64,000 bases of DNA from Pseudomonadota bacterium (GTDB lineage Bacteria > Pseudomonadota > Gammaproteobacteria > Burkholderiales > Burkholderiaceae_C), in assembly GCA_963204815.1 (NCBI GenBank), contig CAUJHQ010000115.1, positions 62,001 through 126,000 on the forward strand, in the 5' to 3' direction. The notes under the pieces are model-generated. The model saw nothing but the letters and a program-made list of their open reading frames with translations. It was not told where the DNA came from and ran no database searches. The position numbers were made by a program, and so were the translations under genes. Of the stretch, positions 36,110 to 43,602 are shown one piece after another; the first letter of the stretch is position 1, and each line of letters opens with the position of its first letter.

Positions 36110-36583
36110 TCAGGCTGCGGTCTGGTTGCCGAGCTTGTCGGCCCAGGCCTTCATCTTGTCCAGCCCGGTCCAGTTCGAATCGATGAACGTGATGGCGCCG
36201 GTGGGGCAGGCTTCGGCACAGGCCGGCTCGCCACCGCACAGGTCGCACTTCTGCACCTTGCCGGTTTCCTGCACGTAGTTGATCGTGCCGAAGGGGCAGC
36301 TGATCGTGCAGACCTTGCAGCCGACGCAGGTGGTCTCGTTGACGACCTTGGCGCCGGTGGCCTTGTCGACCGTGATCGCCTCCACCGGGCAGGCGTGCAG
36401 GCACCAGGCCTCGTCGCACTGCGTGCAGGTGTAGGGCACCTTGCGCCCGGTCTCGTGGAAGTCGAACACCTTGATGCGCGACTTGGCCGGCACGAAGGCG
36501 CCGTAGTTCTCGTACGAACATGCCATTTCGCACTGCAGGCAGCCGGTGCATTTCTCGGCGTTGATGTGCAGGCTCTTCTGCAT
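36110..36583 (-). CDS. aorA: Four-cluster ferredoxin-like subunit AorA (157 aa)
   Basis: HycB/DmsB-type iron-sulfur protein with sixteen cysteines in four groups (CTGCLQCEMAC, CTQCDEAWCLHACP, CVGCKVCTISCP, CDLCGGEPACAEACP), enough for four [4Fe-4S] clusters. It is the electron-transfer subunit between AorB and the FAD subunit, and in Aromatoleum it can form chains. First gene of the aor operon; the start at 36583 begins at the family sequence MQKSLHINAEKCTGC. Confidence 0.93.
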   Translation of the reverse strand: MQKSLHINAEKCTGCLQCEMACSYENYGAFVPAKSRIKVFDFHETGRKVPYTCTQCDEAWCLHACPVEAITVDKATGAKVVNETTCVGCKVCTISCPFGTINYVQETGKVQKCDLCGGEPACAEACPTGAITFIDSNWTGLDKMKAWADKLGNQTAA

Positions 36584-36638
36584 GGATGTGGTCCTCGTGG
36601 TGATGGGGTGCGCGCCCACGTTCCGAGGGAAGCGCAGG

Positions 36639-36662
36639 CCCTATGCAATGATCTGCATAGGG
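36639..36662. promoter_or_regulatory. Inverted-repeat operator upstream of the aor operon
   Basis: CCCTATGCA and TGCATAGGG are perfect 9-bp inverted arms with a 6-base spacer, 56-79 bases before the aorA start. The same core (TATGCA, 6 bases, GCATA) recurs at 38222-38245. It is AT-rich compared with its surroundings. Best candidate for binding is the ModE-like regulator of this window, or another Mo/W-sensing regulator. Confidence 0.75.
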
Positions 36663-36758
36663 TGCCGCGAGTGAAACCTAGGCGAAACCCGCATTCGGAG
36701 TGCGGGTGTTCCAGACTGGAACGGTGGCGCGGCGTGGCGCGGCGAGGGTGCCGCCGCC

Positions 36759-37472
36759 TCAGGTCCAGGGCAGTTCGCCCTTCAGGAAGGCCGCGGCGGC
36801 GGCCGGCGGGTCGGCGGGGTCGAAGAAGCGCTCGGTCGGCAGGTCGGCCAGCAGGCGCCCGCCTTCCAGGTAGGCCACGCGGCTGGCCAGGCGCTTGGCC
36901 TGGCCGAGGTTGTGCGTGCTCATCACCAGCGTGACGCCGTCGGCCGCAAGCTGCTCGATCAGCGTCTCCACCTCGCGCTTGGCGGTCGGGTCCAGGCTCG
37001 CGGTGGGTTCGTCCAGCAGCATCAGGTCGGGCTCGAGCGCCCAGGCGCGTGCCAGCGCCAGGCGCTGCTGCTGGCCGCCGGAGAGCGCCCGTGCCGAGCG
37101 CTCGGCGATCGGCGCCAGCCCCACCCGTTCCAGCGCCCGCAGCGCACGCTCGCGCCGCCCGGCCGCCGGCACGCCGCGCAGCCAGAGCGCGAGCTCGACA
37201 TTGCGCCGCACCGACAGCCGCAGCAGGAAGGGCCGCTGGAACAGCATCGCGATGCGCAGCCGGCGCCCGGCCGGCGCGTGCTCCTGGCGGCCGGGGGCGT
37301 CGATCAGGCCGTGCAGCAGGCGCATCAGCGTCGTCTTGCCGGCCCCGTTGGCGCCGACGAGCGCGAGGCGGTCGCCGCGGTGCAGCGTGAGCGTCAGCCC
37401 GCGCAGCGCGGCAACGTCGCCGAAGGTGACGCTGGTGTCCGACAGCGAGATCAGCGCTTCGGGCGGTGTCAC
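36759..37472 (-). CDS. tupC: Tungstate-type ABC transporter ATPase TupC-like (237 aa)
   Basis: ABC ATPase: Walker A GANGAGKTT, Q-loop FQRPFLL, signature LSGGQQQR, Walker B LMLLDEPTASLD and switch His in STHN. It has no TOBE domain of the ModC type, and its pairing with a TupB-like permease points to tungstate/molybdate uptake of the Tup group. GTG start at 37472 overlaps the tupB stop (GTGA). Confidence 0.86.
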   Translation of the reverse strand: MTPPEALISLSDTSVTFGDVAALRGLTLTLHRGDRLALVGANGAGKTTLMRLLHGLIDAPGRQEHAPAGRRLRIAMLFQRPFLLRLSVRRNVELALWLRGVPAAGRRERALRALERVGLAPIAERSARALSGGQQQRLALARAWALEPDLMLLDEPTASLDPTAKREVETLIEQLAADGVTLVMSTHNLGQAKRLASRVAYLEGGRLLADLPTERFFDPADPPAAAAAFLKGELPWT

Positions 37473-38182
37473 GCCAGCGCCTCCCGCGTGTCCGCGCCGC
37501 GCGCCTGCAGCAGCGCGACGACCAGGTTCACCAGCCCCACCACCGACAGCAGCACGATGCCCAGCGCCAGCGCGAGCGGCAGGTCGCCCTTGCTCGTCTC
37601 GAGCGCGATGGCGGTCGTCATCACGCGCGTGGCGCCGTCGATGTTGCCGCCGACGATCATCACCGCGCCGACCTCGGCCACCGCGCGGCCGAAGGCCGTG
37701 AGCAGCACCGTCAGCACGCCGTGGCGCTGGTGCAGCAGCATCAGCAGCGCCGCGGTGACGGGGCCGGCGCCGAGCGAGCGCATCTGCTCGCCGCCGTCGG
37801 CCAGCGCGTCGACGACGAGGCGCCGTGCCAGCGCCGCCACCAGCGGCAGCAGCAGCACCGTCTGCGCCACCACCATCGCCGCCGGCGTGAAGAGGATGCC
37901 CAGCTGCCCCAGCGGCCCCGAGCGCGACAGCATCAGGTAGACGACCAGGCCCACCACCACCGGCGGCAGCGCGAGCATCGTGTTGACGAACCACACGGCG
38001 ACGCGCCGGCCCGGGAACTTCACCGCCGCCAGGAAGGCGCCGGCAAGCAGGCCGAGCAGCGCCGCGATCACGCAGGCGGACGCGCTCACGCGCAGCGACA
38101 ACCCCACGATGGCGAGCAGGCGGGCATCGAACTGCGCGATGAGGTCCAGGGCGAGCTTGAGGCTCTGCGCAATCGTGTCCAT
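37469..38182 (-). CDS. tupB: Tungstate-type ABC transporter permease TupB-like (237 aa)
   Basis: Inner-membrane permease with about five membrane segments and the coupling motif EVGAVMIVGGNIDGATRVMTTAI, the form seen in TupB/WtpB-like permeases. Divergent from moeA with 89 bases between, holding the operator. No tupA binding-protein gene is in the window, although tupABC is the usual order. Start at 38182; a longer in-frame start at 38263 would read through the operator. Confidence 0.87.
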   Translation of the reverse strand: MDTIAQSLKLALDLIAQFDARLLAIVGLSLRVSASACVIAALLGLLAGAFLAAVKFPGRRVAVWFVNTMLALPPVVVGLVVYLMLSRSGPLGQLGILFTPAAMVVAQTVLLLPLVAALARRLVVDALADGGEQMRSLGAGPVTAALLMLLHQRHGVLTVLLTAFGRAVAEVGAVMIVGGNIDGATRVMTTAIALETSKGDLPLALALGIVLLSVVGLVNLVVALLQARGADTREALA

Positions 38183-38221
38183 CGGCGGGGCGCGATTGTG
38201 GCCGAGGCGCCGTCGCCGCCG

Positions 38222-38245
38222 CGATATGCACGCTCGCGCATAGGT
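38222..38245. promoter_or_regulatory. Second copy of the aor-type operator, between tupB and moeA
   Basis: CGATATGCA, 6 bases, CGCATAGGT: the same half-sites, spacing and order as the perfect operator at 36639-36662, with two arm pairs imperfect. It lies 40 bases from the tupB start and 27 from the moeA start, so one protein here could control both directions. Confidence 0.7.
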
Positions 38246-38271
38246 GCGTGGCCGACGCCACAATCCCCGCC

Positions 38272-39543
38272 ATGGCTGAACTCGGACCTTCCCCTCTCGT
38301 CAGCGGCGACGAACTGCCCGTCGCCGAAGCGCAGGCGCGCATCGCCGGGCGCCTGCAGCCGGTGGCCGGCATCGAGCGCGTGGCGGTGGCCGCCGCGGTG
38401 GGCCGCGTGCTCGCCGCCGACGTGGTCTCGCCGATCGACGTGCCGGCGCACGACAACTCGGCGATGGACGGCTACGCCTTCCGCGGCGCCGACCTGCCGG
38501 CCGAAGGCCGGGCGCGGCTGGCCGCGGTGGAGGGCACCGTGTTCGCCGGCGCCCGCTTCGACACCCCCGTGCCGCCGGGTCGCTGCGTGCGCATCATGAC
38601 CGGCGCCGTGATGCCGCCCGGGCTGGACACCGTGGTGCCGATCGAACTGGCCAAGGTCGACGCCGGCAGCGTCGACTTCGCGGCCACCGCCGTGCGCACC
38701 GGCGAGAACCGCCGCAAGCGCGGCGAGGACCTGGCGCAGGGCCAGCCCGCGCTGGCCGCCGGCCGCGTGCTGCGGCCCGCCGACCTGGGGCTGATCGCGT
38801 CGCTCGGCATGGCCGAGGTCGCGGTGCGGCGGCGCCTGAAGGTGGCGCTCTTTTCCACCGGCGACGAGGTCGTCGCGCCGGGCCAGCCGCTGCCCGAAGG
38901 CTGCATCTACGACAGCAACCGCTTCGGCCTCATCGGCGCGCTGCAGCGCCTGGGCGTCGAGGTGCTCGACCTGGGCCTCGTGCGCGACGACCCGGCGGCG
39001 CTGTCGGCCACGATCGACCGCGCCATCGCCGAGGCCGATGCGGTGGTCACGAGCGGCGGCGTCAGCATGGGCGATGCCGACTACACGCGCGACCTGCTGG
39101 CCGCGCGCGGCGAGGTCGCGTTCTGGAAGGTCGCGATGCGGCCGGGGCGGCCGTTCGCGTTCGGCCCGCTGCACGGCGCCGGCGGCAAGTCCGCCTTCCT
39201 GTTCGCGCTGCCCGGCAACCCGGTGGCCGCGCTCGTCACGTTCTACGTCTTCGTGCGCGACGGGCTGCTGAAGCTGGCCGGCGCCACGCCCCACCCGGTG
39301 CCTTCGCTCACCGCGCGCAGCGCGGTGGCCATCCGCAAGCGGCCGGGCCGCAGCGAGTACCAGCGCGGCATCGTCGAGCGCGCGGCCGACGGCCAGTGGA
39401 GCGTGCGCCTCACCGGCGCGCAGGGCGCCGGCATCCTGCGCAGCCTGACGGTGGCCAACGCGCTCGTCGTGCTGGGGCCGCAGCAGGGCAGCGTGGCCGA
39501 GGGCGACGCGGTCGAGGTCTGGCTGTTCGACGGCCTGGCCTGA
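38272..39543 (+). CDS. moeA: Molybdopterin molybdenumtransferase MoeA (423 aa)
   Basis: MoeA inserts molybdate (or tungstate) into adenylylated molybdopterin. Signatures: DVPAHDNSAMDGYAF (domain 1/2), PIELAKVD, the MoaB-like TGDEVV ... GGVSMGDADY and LPGNPVAAL, then the C-terminal barrel. The length is normal. ATG at 38272 chosen; an in-frame GTG at 38248 is 3 bases beyond the operator. Given its neighbours it may serve the tungsten enzyme in particular. Confidence 0.93.
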   Translation: MAELGPSPLVSGDELPVAEAQARIAGRLQPVAGIERVAVAAAVGRVLAADVVSPIDVPAHDNSAMDGYAFRGADLPAEGRARLAAVEGTVFAGARFDTPVPPGRCVRIMTGAVMPPGLDTVVPIELAKVDAGSVDFAATAVRTGENRRKRGEDLAQGQPALAAGRVLRPADLGLIASLGMAEVAVRRRLKVALFSTGDEVVAPGQPLPEGCIYDSNRFGLIGALQRLGVEVLDLGLVRDDPAALSATIDRAIAEADAVVTSGGVSMGDADYTRDLLAARGEVAFWKVAMRPGRPFAFGPLHGAGGKSAFLFALPGNPVAALVTFYVFVRDGLLKLAGATPHPVPSLTARSAVAIRKRPGRSEYQRGIVERAADGQWSVRLTGAQGAGILRSLTVANALVVLGPQQGSVAEGDAVEVWLFDGLA

Positions 39544-39635
39544 GGCGCCGCACCACGCCCGCGCTTGGTGACCGCGGCGCCGCACTTCGTCGCTCGACCC
39601 CCCTCGCGGCGTCCCGCCGGCCCTAGCATGGCGCC

Positions 39636-40730
39636 ATGGCCCAGCCGCTGCCGAACCCCGCCCGCCCAGCGCCCGACCGCGGCCTGTGGCTCGGCTACGC
39701 CGGCCTGTGCCTGCTGTGCTGGGTGCTCTACGCGATGGCCGGCACCGAAGGCCAGCGCGGCGGCTGGCGGCTGGCGCAGGGCGTGTTCGACGCCACCTGG
39801 ACGCTCGGCCCGCCGATGCTGCTGGGCTGCGCCGGGCTGCCCTGGGTGCGCTGGCTGCGCGCACGACCGCGTGGCGCCGGTGCTCGCCTGGCGCTGCACG
39901 GGGCCGGCGCGCTCGCGCTCGTCGTCGCCTGGCAGGCGCTGGACTACGCGGCGGCGCGCCTGTTCTTCGGTGCCGAGCATGCCGGCGCCACCTTCGAGCA
40001 ATACGTGCTGTGGCGCGCGATGTGGGGCGTGTTCTTCTACGTCGCGCTCGTGCTCGGCTTTGGCGGTGCGCTGGAAGCGCGGCGCGCCAACGCCGCCGCG
40101 CTGGGCGCCGCGCGTGCCGAAGCGGCCCTGGTGCGCGCCGAACTGGCCGCCATCAGCGGCAAGCTGAACCCGCATTTCCTGTTCAACACGCTGAACTCGC
40201 TGCAGGTGCTGACGCGGCGCGACGCCGCGGCGGCCGAACAGGCGCTGCTGCGCTTCTCGCGCCTGATGCGCTACGTGCTGGACACCACCCGCGGCGCCCA
40301 CGACCGTGTCGCGCTGCAGGACGAGCTGGACTTCGTGCGCGACTACCTCGAACTGGAAGCCTTGCGCCTGGGGCCGCGCCTGCGCGTGGAGTGGCAGGTC
40401 GATCCAGCCACCGTCCAGCACGCGATCCCGCCGCTGACGCTGCAGCCGCTGGTCGAGAACAGCATCGTGCACGGCATCGCGCCGCAGGTCGGCGGCGGCA
40501 CGGTGCGCATCCAGAGCGCGTTCGTCGGTGCCGGCGAGACGCTGGCGCTGCGCGTCGCCGACGACGGCGCCGGCTGTCGCTGGCCGCCGGCGCGCCAGGG
40601 CGTCGGCCTGGCGGCGCTGATGCGGCGCTTCGAACTCGACTTCGGCGGCCGCGCGCGGCTGGACGTGCAGAGCGCACCCGGCGCCGGCTTCCGCGTCGAG
40701 ATCCTGATTCCGCGCTCGGAGCTCGCATGA
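39636..40730 (+). CDS. LytS/YehU-type sensor histidine kinase (364 aa)
   Basis: Four N-terminal membrane segments (about 17-35, 55-76, 86-106, 128-146) with no large external domain, a short coil, then the His_kinase domain with H180 in LNPHFLFNTLNSLQ and an ATPase domain (VENSIVHGI, DDGAGC, GVGLAALMRR). It would phosphorylate the LytTR regulator whose start overlaps its stop by 4 bases. Confidence 0.92.
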   Translation: MAQPLPNPARPAPDRGLWLGYAGLCLLCWVLYAMAGTEGQRGGWRLAQGVFDATWTLGPPMLLGCAGLPWVRWLRARPRGAGARLALHGAGALALVVAWQALDYAAARLFFGAEHAGATFEQYVLWRAMWGVFFYVALVLGFGGALEARRANAAALGAARAEAALVRAELAAISGKLNPHFLFNTLNSLQVLTRRDAAAAEQALLRFSRLMRYVLDTTRGAHDRVALQDELDFVRDYLELEALRLGPRLRVEWQVDPATVQHAIPPLTLQPLVENSIVHGIAPQVGGGTVRIQSAFVGAGETLALRVADDGAGCRWPPARQGVGLAALMRRFELDFGGRARLDVQSAPGAGFRVEILIPRSELA

Positions 40731-41497
40731 ACCACCGCACGCCGCGCATCCGCACGCTGATCGCCGAGGACGAGCCGCTGTCGCGCGAAGGCCTGGCCGA
40801 GTGGGTGGCCGACACGCCCGCGCTCGAGCTCGTCGGCGCCGTCGCCGACGGCCCGCAGGCGCTGGCCGCCATCCGCACGCTGCAGCCGGCGCTGGTGCTG
40901 ATGGACATCCACATGCCCGGCCTGAGCGGGCTGGACGTGCTGCGCGCGCTGGCCGCCGAACCGCCGCCGGCGATGCCGGTGGTGATCTTCACCACCGCCC
41001 ACGACACGCACGCCGTCACCGCCTTCGAACTGCACGCGGTGGACTACCTGCTGAAGCCCTATGCGCGCGAGCGTTTCGACGAGGCGGTGCGCCACGCGCT
41101 GCAGCCGGCCGGCGCATCCGGGCTGCGGACCCTGGATGCGGCGGCGCTGGCCGATGGCGAAGACACCACGCCGATCACGCGCATCATCGTGCGCGACCAG
41201 GGGCGGCTGTTCCCGGTGCACGTCGACGCCATCGAGCACCTGCGCTCGGACACCAAGTACACGGCGATCGCCAGCAAGGGCAGGAGCTATCTCGTGCGCC
41301 TGCCCATCACGAGCTTCGAACGCCGGCTCGACCCGGCGCGCTTCCTGAAGATCAGCCGCTCGTGCATCGTCAACCTCGATTTCGTCGAGTCGATGACACC
41401 CGACGACAGCTCGCAGTTCGTGGTGCAGATGCGCGACGGCACGCGCGTCACCGCGAGCCGCGAGGTCAGCAAGCAGCTGCGGGCGGACTCGGTATGA
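40727..41497 (+). CDS. LytTR-family response regulator (256 aa)
   Basis: Receiver domain (E14/D15, phospho-acceptor D60 in LVLMDIHMPG, K112 in LLKPY) and a C-terminal LytTR DNA-binding domain (about 150-255: ITRIIVRDQGRLFPV, EHLRSDTKYTAI, FLKISRSCIVNLDFV). The middle gene of a three-gene operon with 4-base overlaps on both sides; its targets may include this operon. Confidence 0.93.
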   Translation: MNHRTPRIRTLIAEDEPLSREGLAEWVADTPALELVGAVADGPQALAAIRTLQPALVLMDIHMPGLSGLDVLRALAAEPPPAMPVVIFTTAHDTHAVTAFELHAVDYLLKPYARERFDEAVRHALQPAGASGLRTLDAAALADGEDTTPITRIIVRDQGRLFPVHVDAIEHLRSDTKYTAIASKGRSYLVRLPITSFERRLDPARFLKISRSCIVNLDFVESMTPDDSSQFVVQMRDGTRVTASREVSKQLRADSV

Positions 41498-42195
41498 CCC
41501 GCTTCGCGCTGATTGCGCTGCTGCTGCCGGTCGCCGCCTTCGCGCAGGCGCCGGAAGGGCGCGTGTACACGCCGGGCGCGTTCGACGCCATCGAGGTGTC
41601 GGGTGCCGCCGCCGTGCGCTTCGTGCAGGGCGAGGTCGACGAGGTCTTCGTCGAAGGCGGCGCCGACGCGCAGCGCGCGGTCGACCTGGAGGTGCGCGAC
41701 GGCCAGCTCCTCATCCGCTCCAGCGGCGGCTGGAAGTTCTGGAGCGCGCAGCGCACGCAACTGCAGGTGACGGCGCGCGACCTGCGCCGGCTGTCGATCA
41801 GCGGCGCGGCCGACGTCGTCGCCGGCGCGCCGGTGCAGGTGCGCCAGCTCGCGATCAGCATCTCGGGCGCCGGTCTCGCGCGCTTCGAGCGGCTGCGCGC
41901 CGGCCAGCTGATCTTCAGCGTGTCCGGCGCCGGCAGCGGCGAGATCGGCGGCGCCGTGCAGCAGCTGGACATCAACGTCTCCGGCCGCGGCGAGTTCCGC
42001 GGCGAGCAGCTGCTGAGCGAGCGCGCCACCGTGCAGGTCAGCGGCATCGGCGATGTCAAGGTCTGGGCGCAGCAGCAGCTGAACATCACCGTCTCCGGCG
42101 TCGGCACGGTCGACCACTGGGGCTCGGCGCAGGTGCGGCGGCGCACGTCGGGCATCGCGAAGGTGAACGACCATGGGCCGAAGGCGGCGCCGTGA
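41494..42195 (+). CDS. Exported DUF2807 (head GIN) protein (233 aa)
   Basis: Signal peptide (MTRFALIALLLPVAAFAQ) followed by a DUF2807 beta-helix: repeated strands with VSGAA, ISGAADV, ISGAGLARF, VSGAGSGEI, VSGRGEFRG, VSGIGDV and VSGVGTVDHWG, the regular ladder of the putative auto-transporter adhesin head GIN domain. Surface or periplasmic, function unknown. Overlap with the LytTR gene suggests the two-component system governs or senses it. Confidence 0.87.
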   Translation: MTRFALIALLLPVAAFAQAPEGRVYTPGAFDAIEVSGAAAVRFVQGEVDEVFVEGGADAQRAVDLEVRDGQLLIRSSGGWKFWSAQRTQLQVTARDLRRLSISGAADVVAGAPVQVRQLAISISGAGLARFERLRAGQLIFSVSGAGSGEIGGAVQQLDINVSGRGEFRGEQLLSERATVQVSGIGDVKVWAQQQLNITVSGVGTVDHWGSAQVRRRTSGIAKVNDHGPKAAP

Positions 42196-42222
42196 CGAAC
42201 GCCGACGCGCGCGGCGCTCGGC

Positions 42223-43602
42223 TCAGAGTTCCTCCAGCGCCTTGCCGCCCTTGCCGGCCTTCCACTCGGTGCCCCCCAGCGCATCGAAGATGCGCCGCTG
42301 CACCACCGGAAAGTCCATCGCGTTGTTGCCGGCGGCGTAGGCGGCGTCCCAGCGCTGGCGCCGCTGCGTGCGCCCTTCGGGCCCGAGCTTGACGAGCAGC
42401 GCATTGACGCGCGCCATGCCGTCCCGGAAGGCGGTGCGGGTGCCGCCTTCGAGCTTGGCCCACTGCAGTTCCTGGCTCTTGACCTGCGCCAGCGCGTCGG
42501 TGCCCAGCACCTCGTAGGCCACGCCGGTGGCGACGCCGTCGCGCTCGGCCAGCACTTCCATCGCGCGCAGCCCCTCGGCGCGGGCCGACTGCGCCAGCAG
42601 CGCGGTGCCGCCGTTGATCACCGCGGCGGCCGCGATCACCCCGGCCACCGCGCCCGCCTGCGTCATGGCCAGCCGCAGCGCGGTGGCCTCCGAAGGGCCG
42701 GCCTCGAGCCGCACCTTGCCGGCAAAGCGCGTCGCGATGCGCACGCCCTTGAAGGTGAATTCGGTCAACGGCGTCTGTGCCACCTGGAACTCGATGTAGA
42801 TGAACTTCTGCCCGGCCTGCACGCCGATCTCGGGTTCGCCGGCCAGGCATTCGAGCTGCGCGCCGATCTTGAGCCCGGGCGGGCGCCCGTCTTCGCCCGG
42901 GTTCACGCCGACGACGCCCTTGACGCCGTTGACGATCAGGCCCTTGGCCTCCGGTGACAACTTGCCCCCCTGCACGGCGGCCTCGATCGCACGCTCGCCT
43001 CCGCCGGACTGCGCGCTCAGCTCGATCTCGCCGATCAGGCGCAAGTCGACCGCGACGCCGCCAACGCGGATCGGGATCGGCGGCGTCTCGAACGGCCGCT
43101 TCACGGCCAGGCCCCAGCCGCCCGACCCCGTCGGCGCGGCCGGCTCGCCCGGCACCGGCTGCCGCGGCACCACCTTCGACGTCGGCTCCGGGCGGAACCG
43201 GCCGAGCTCGACGCGCCGGTTGCGCGCATGGGCCAGGCCGGTCGCCGAGTCGTCGAGCGGGGTTTCCGAGCCCGCCCAGGTGGCCGAGACCTGGCGCGCG
43301 CCGAGCCGCTTCAGGAAGGCGGCCACCGCCTCGGCACGCTGTTCCGACAGCGCCATGTTGCCGCCTTCGCTGCCAGAGCGGCTGGCGTGGCCGATGGCGT
43401 GGAACTGGGTGCGGCAGAGCGCGGGGCTCAGGCCCAGGTCGACCGCCACGAAGCGCCGGATCGCGTCCTGGTGCTCGGGGCCGAGCGTGCTGCCCGCGAC
43501 CGGGAAGTTCCACAGCGTCAGCACCTCTTCGGTGGCGCTGGCCCGCGGCTGCGGGTTCGCCCGCGCCCACTCGCGTTCGACGTCCTTGGCCATCGGGGGC
43601 AC
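42223..43602 (-). CDS. OmpA-like-domain protein without signal peptide (459 aa)
   Basis: Residues about 25-135 form an OmpA-type peptidoglycan-binding-like domain (FHAIGHASRSGS, NMALSEQRAEAVAAFL, NRRVEL), but there is no signal peptide or lipobox and the domain is at the N-terminus, so it may not act in the periplasm by the usual route. The middle (170-290) is beta-rich; a hydrophobic stretch at about 307-332 (AGAVAGVIAAAAVINGG) could enter a membrane. I do not recognise the rest. It directly follows the 950-residue gene (adjacent stop and start), so the two likely work together. ATG at 43593 is an alternative start. Confidence 0.75.
   Translation of the reverse strand: MPPMAKDVEREWARANPQPRASATEEVLTLWNFPVAGSTLGPEHQDAIRRFVAVDLGLSPALCRTQFHAIGHASRSGSEGGNMALSEQRAEAVAAFLKRLGARQVSATWAGSETPLDDSATGLAHARNRRVELGRFRPEPTSKVVPRQPVPGEPAAPTGSGGWGLAVKRPFETPPIPIRVGGVAVDLRLIGEIELSAQSGGGERAIEAAVQGGKLSPEAKGLIVNGVKGVVGVNPGEDGRPPGLKIGAQLECLAGEPEIGVQAGQKFIYIEFQVAQTPLTEFTFKGVRIATRFAGKVRLEAGPSEATALRLAMTQAGAVAGVIAAAAVINGGTALLAQSARAEGLRAMEVLAERDGVATGVAYEVLGTDALAQVKSQELQWAKLEGGTRTAFRDGMARVNALLVKLGPEGRTQRRQRWDAAYAAGNNAMDFPVVQRRIFDALGGTEWKAGKGGKALEEL

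Noticed and set aside
41056-41066. Another CCCTATGC half-site of the Mo/W operator
   Set aside because: It lies inside the LytTR gene, has no inverted partner at the right spacing and no Mo/W gene beside it.
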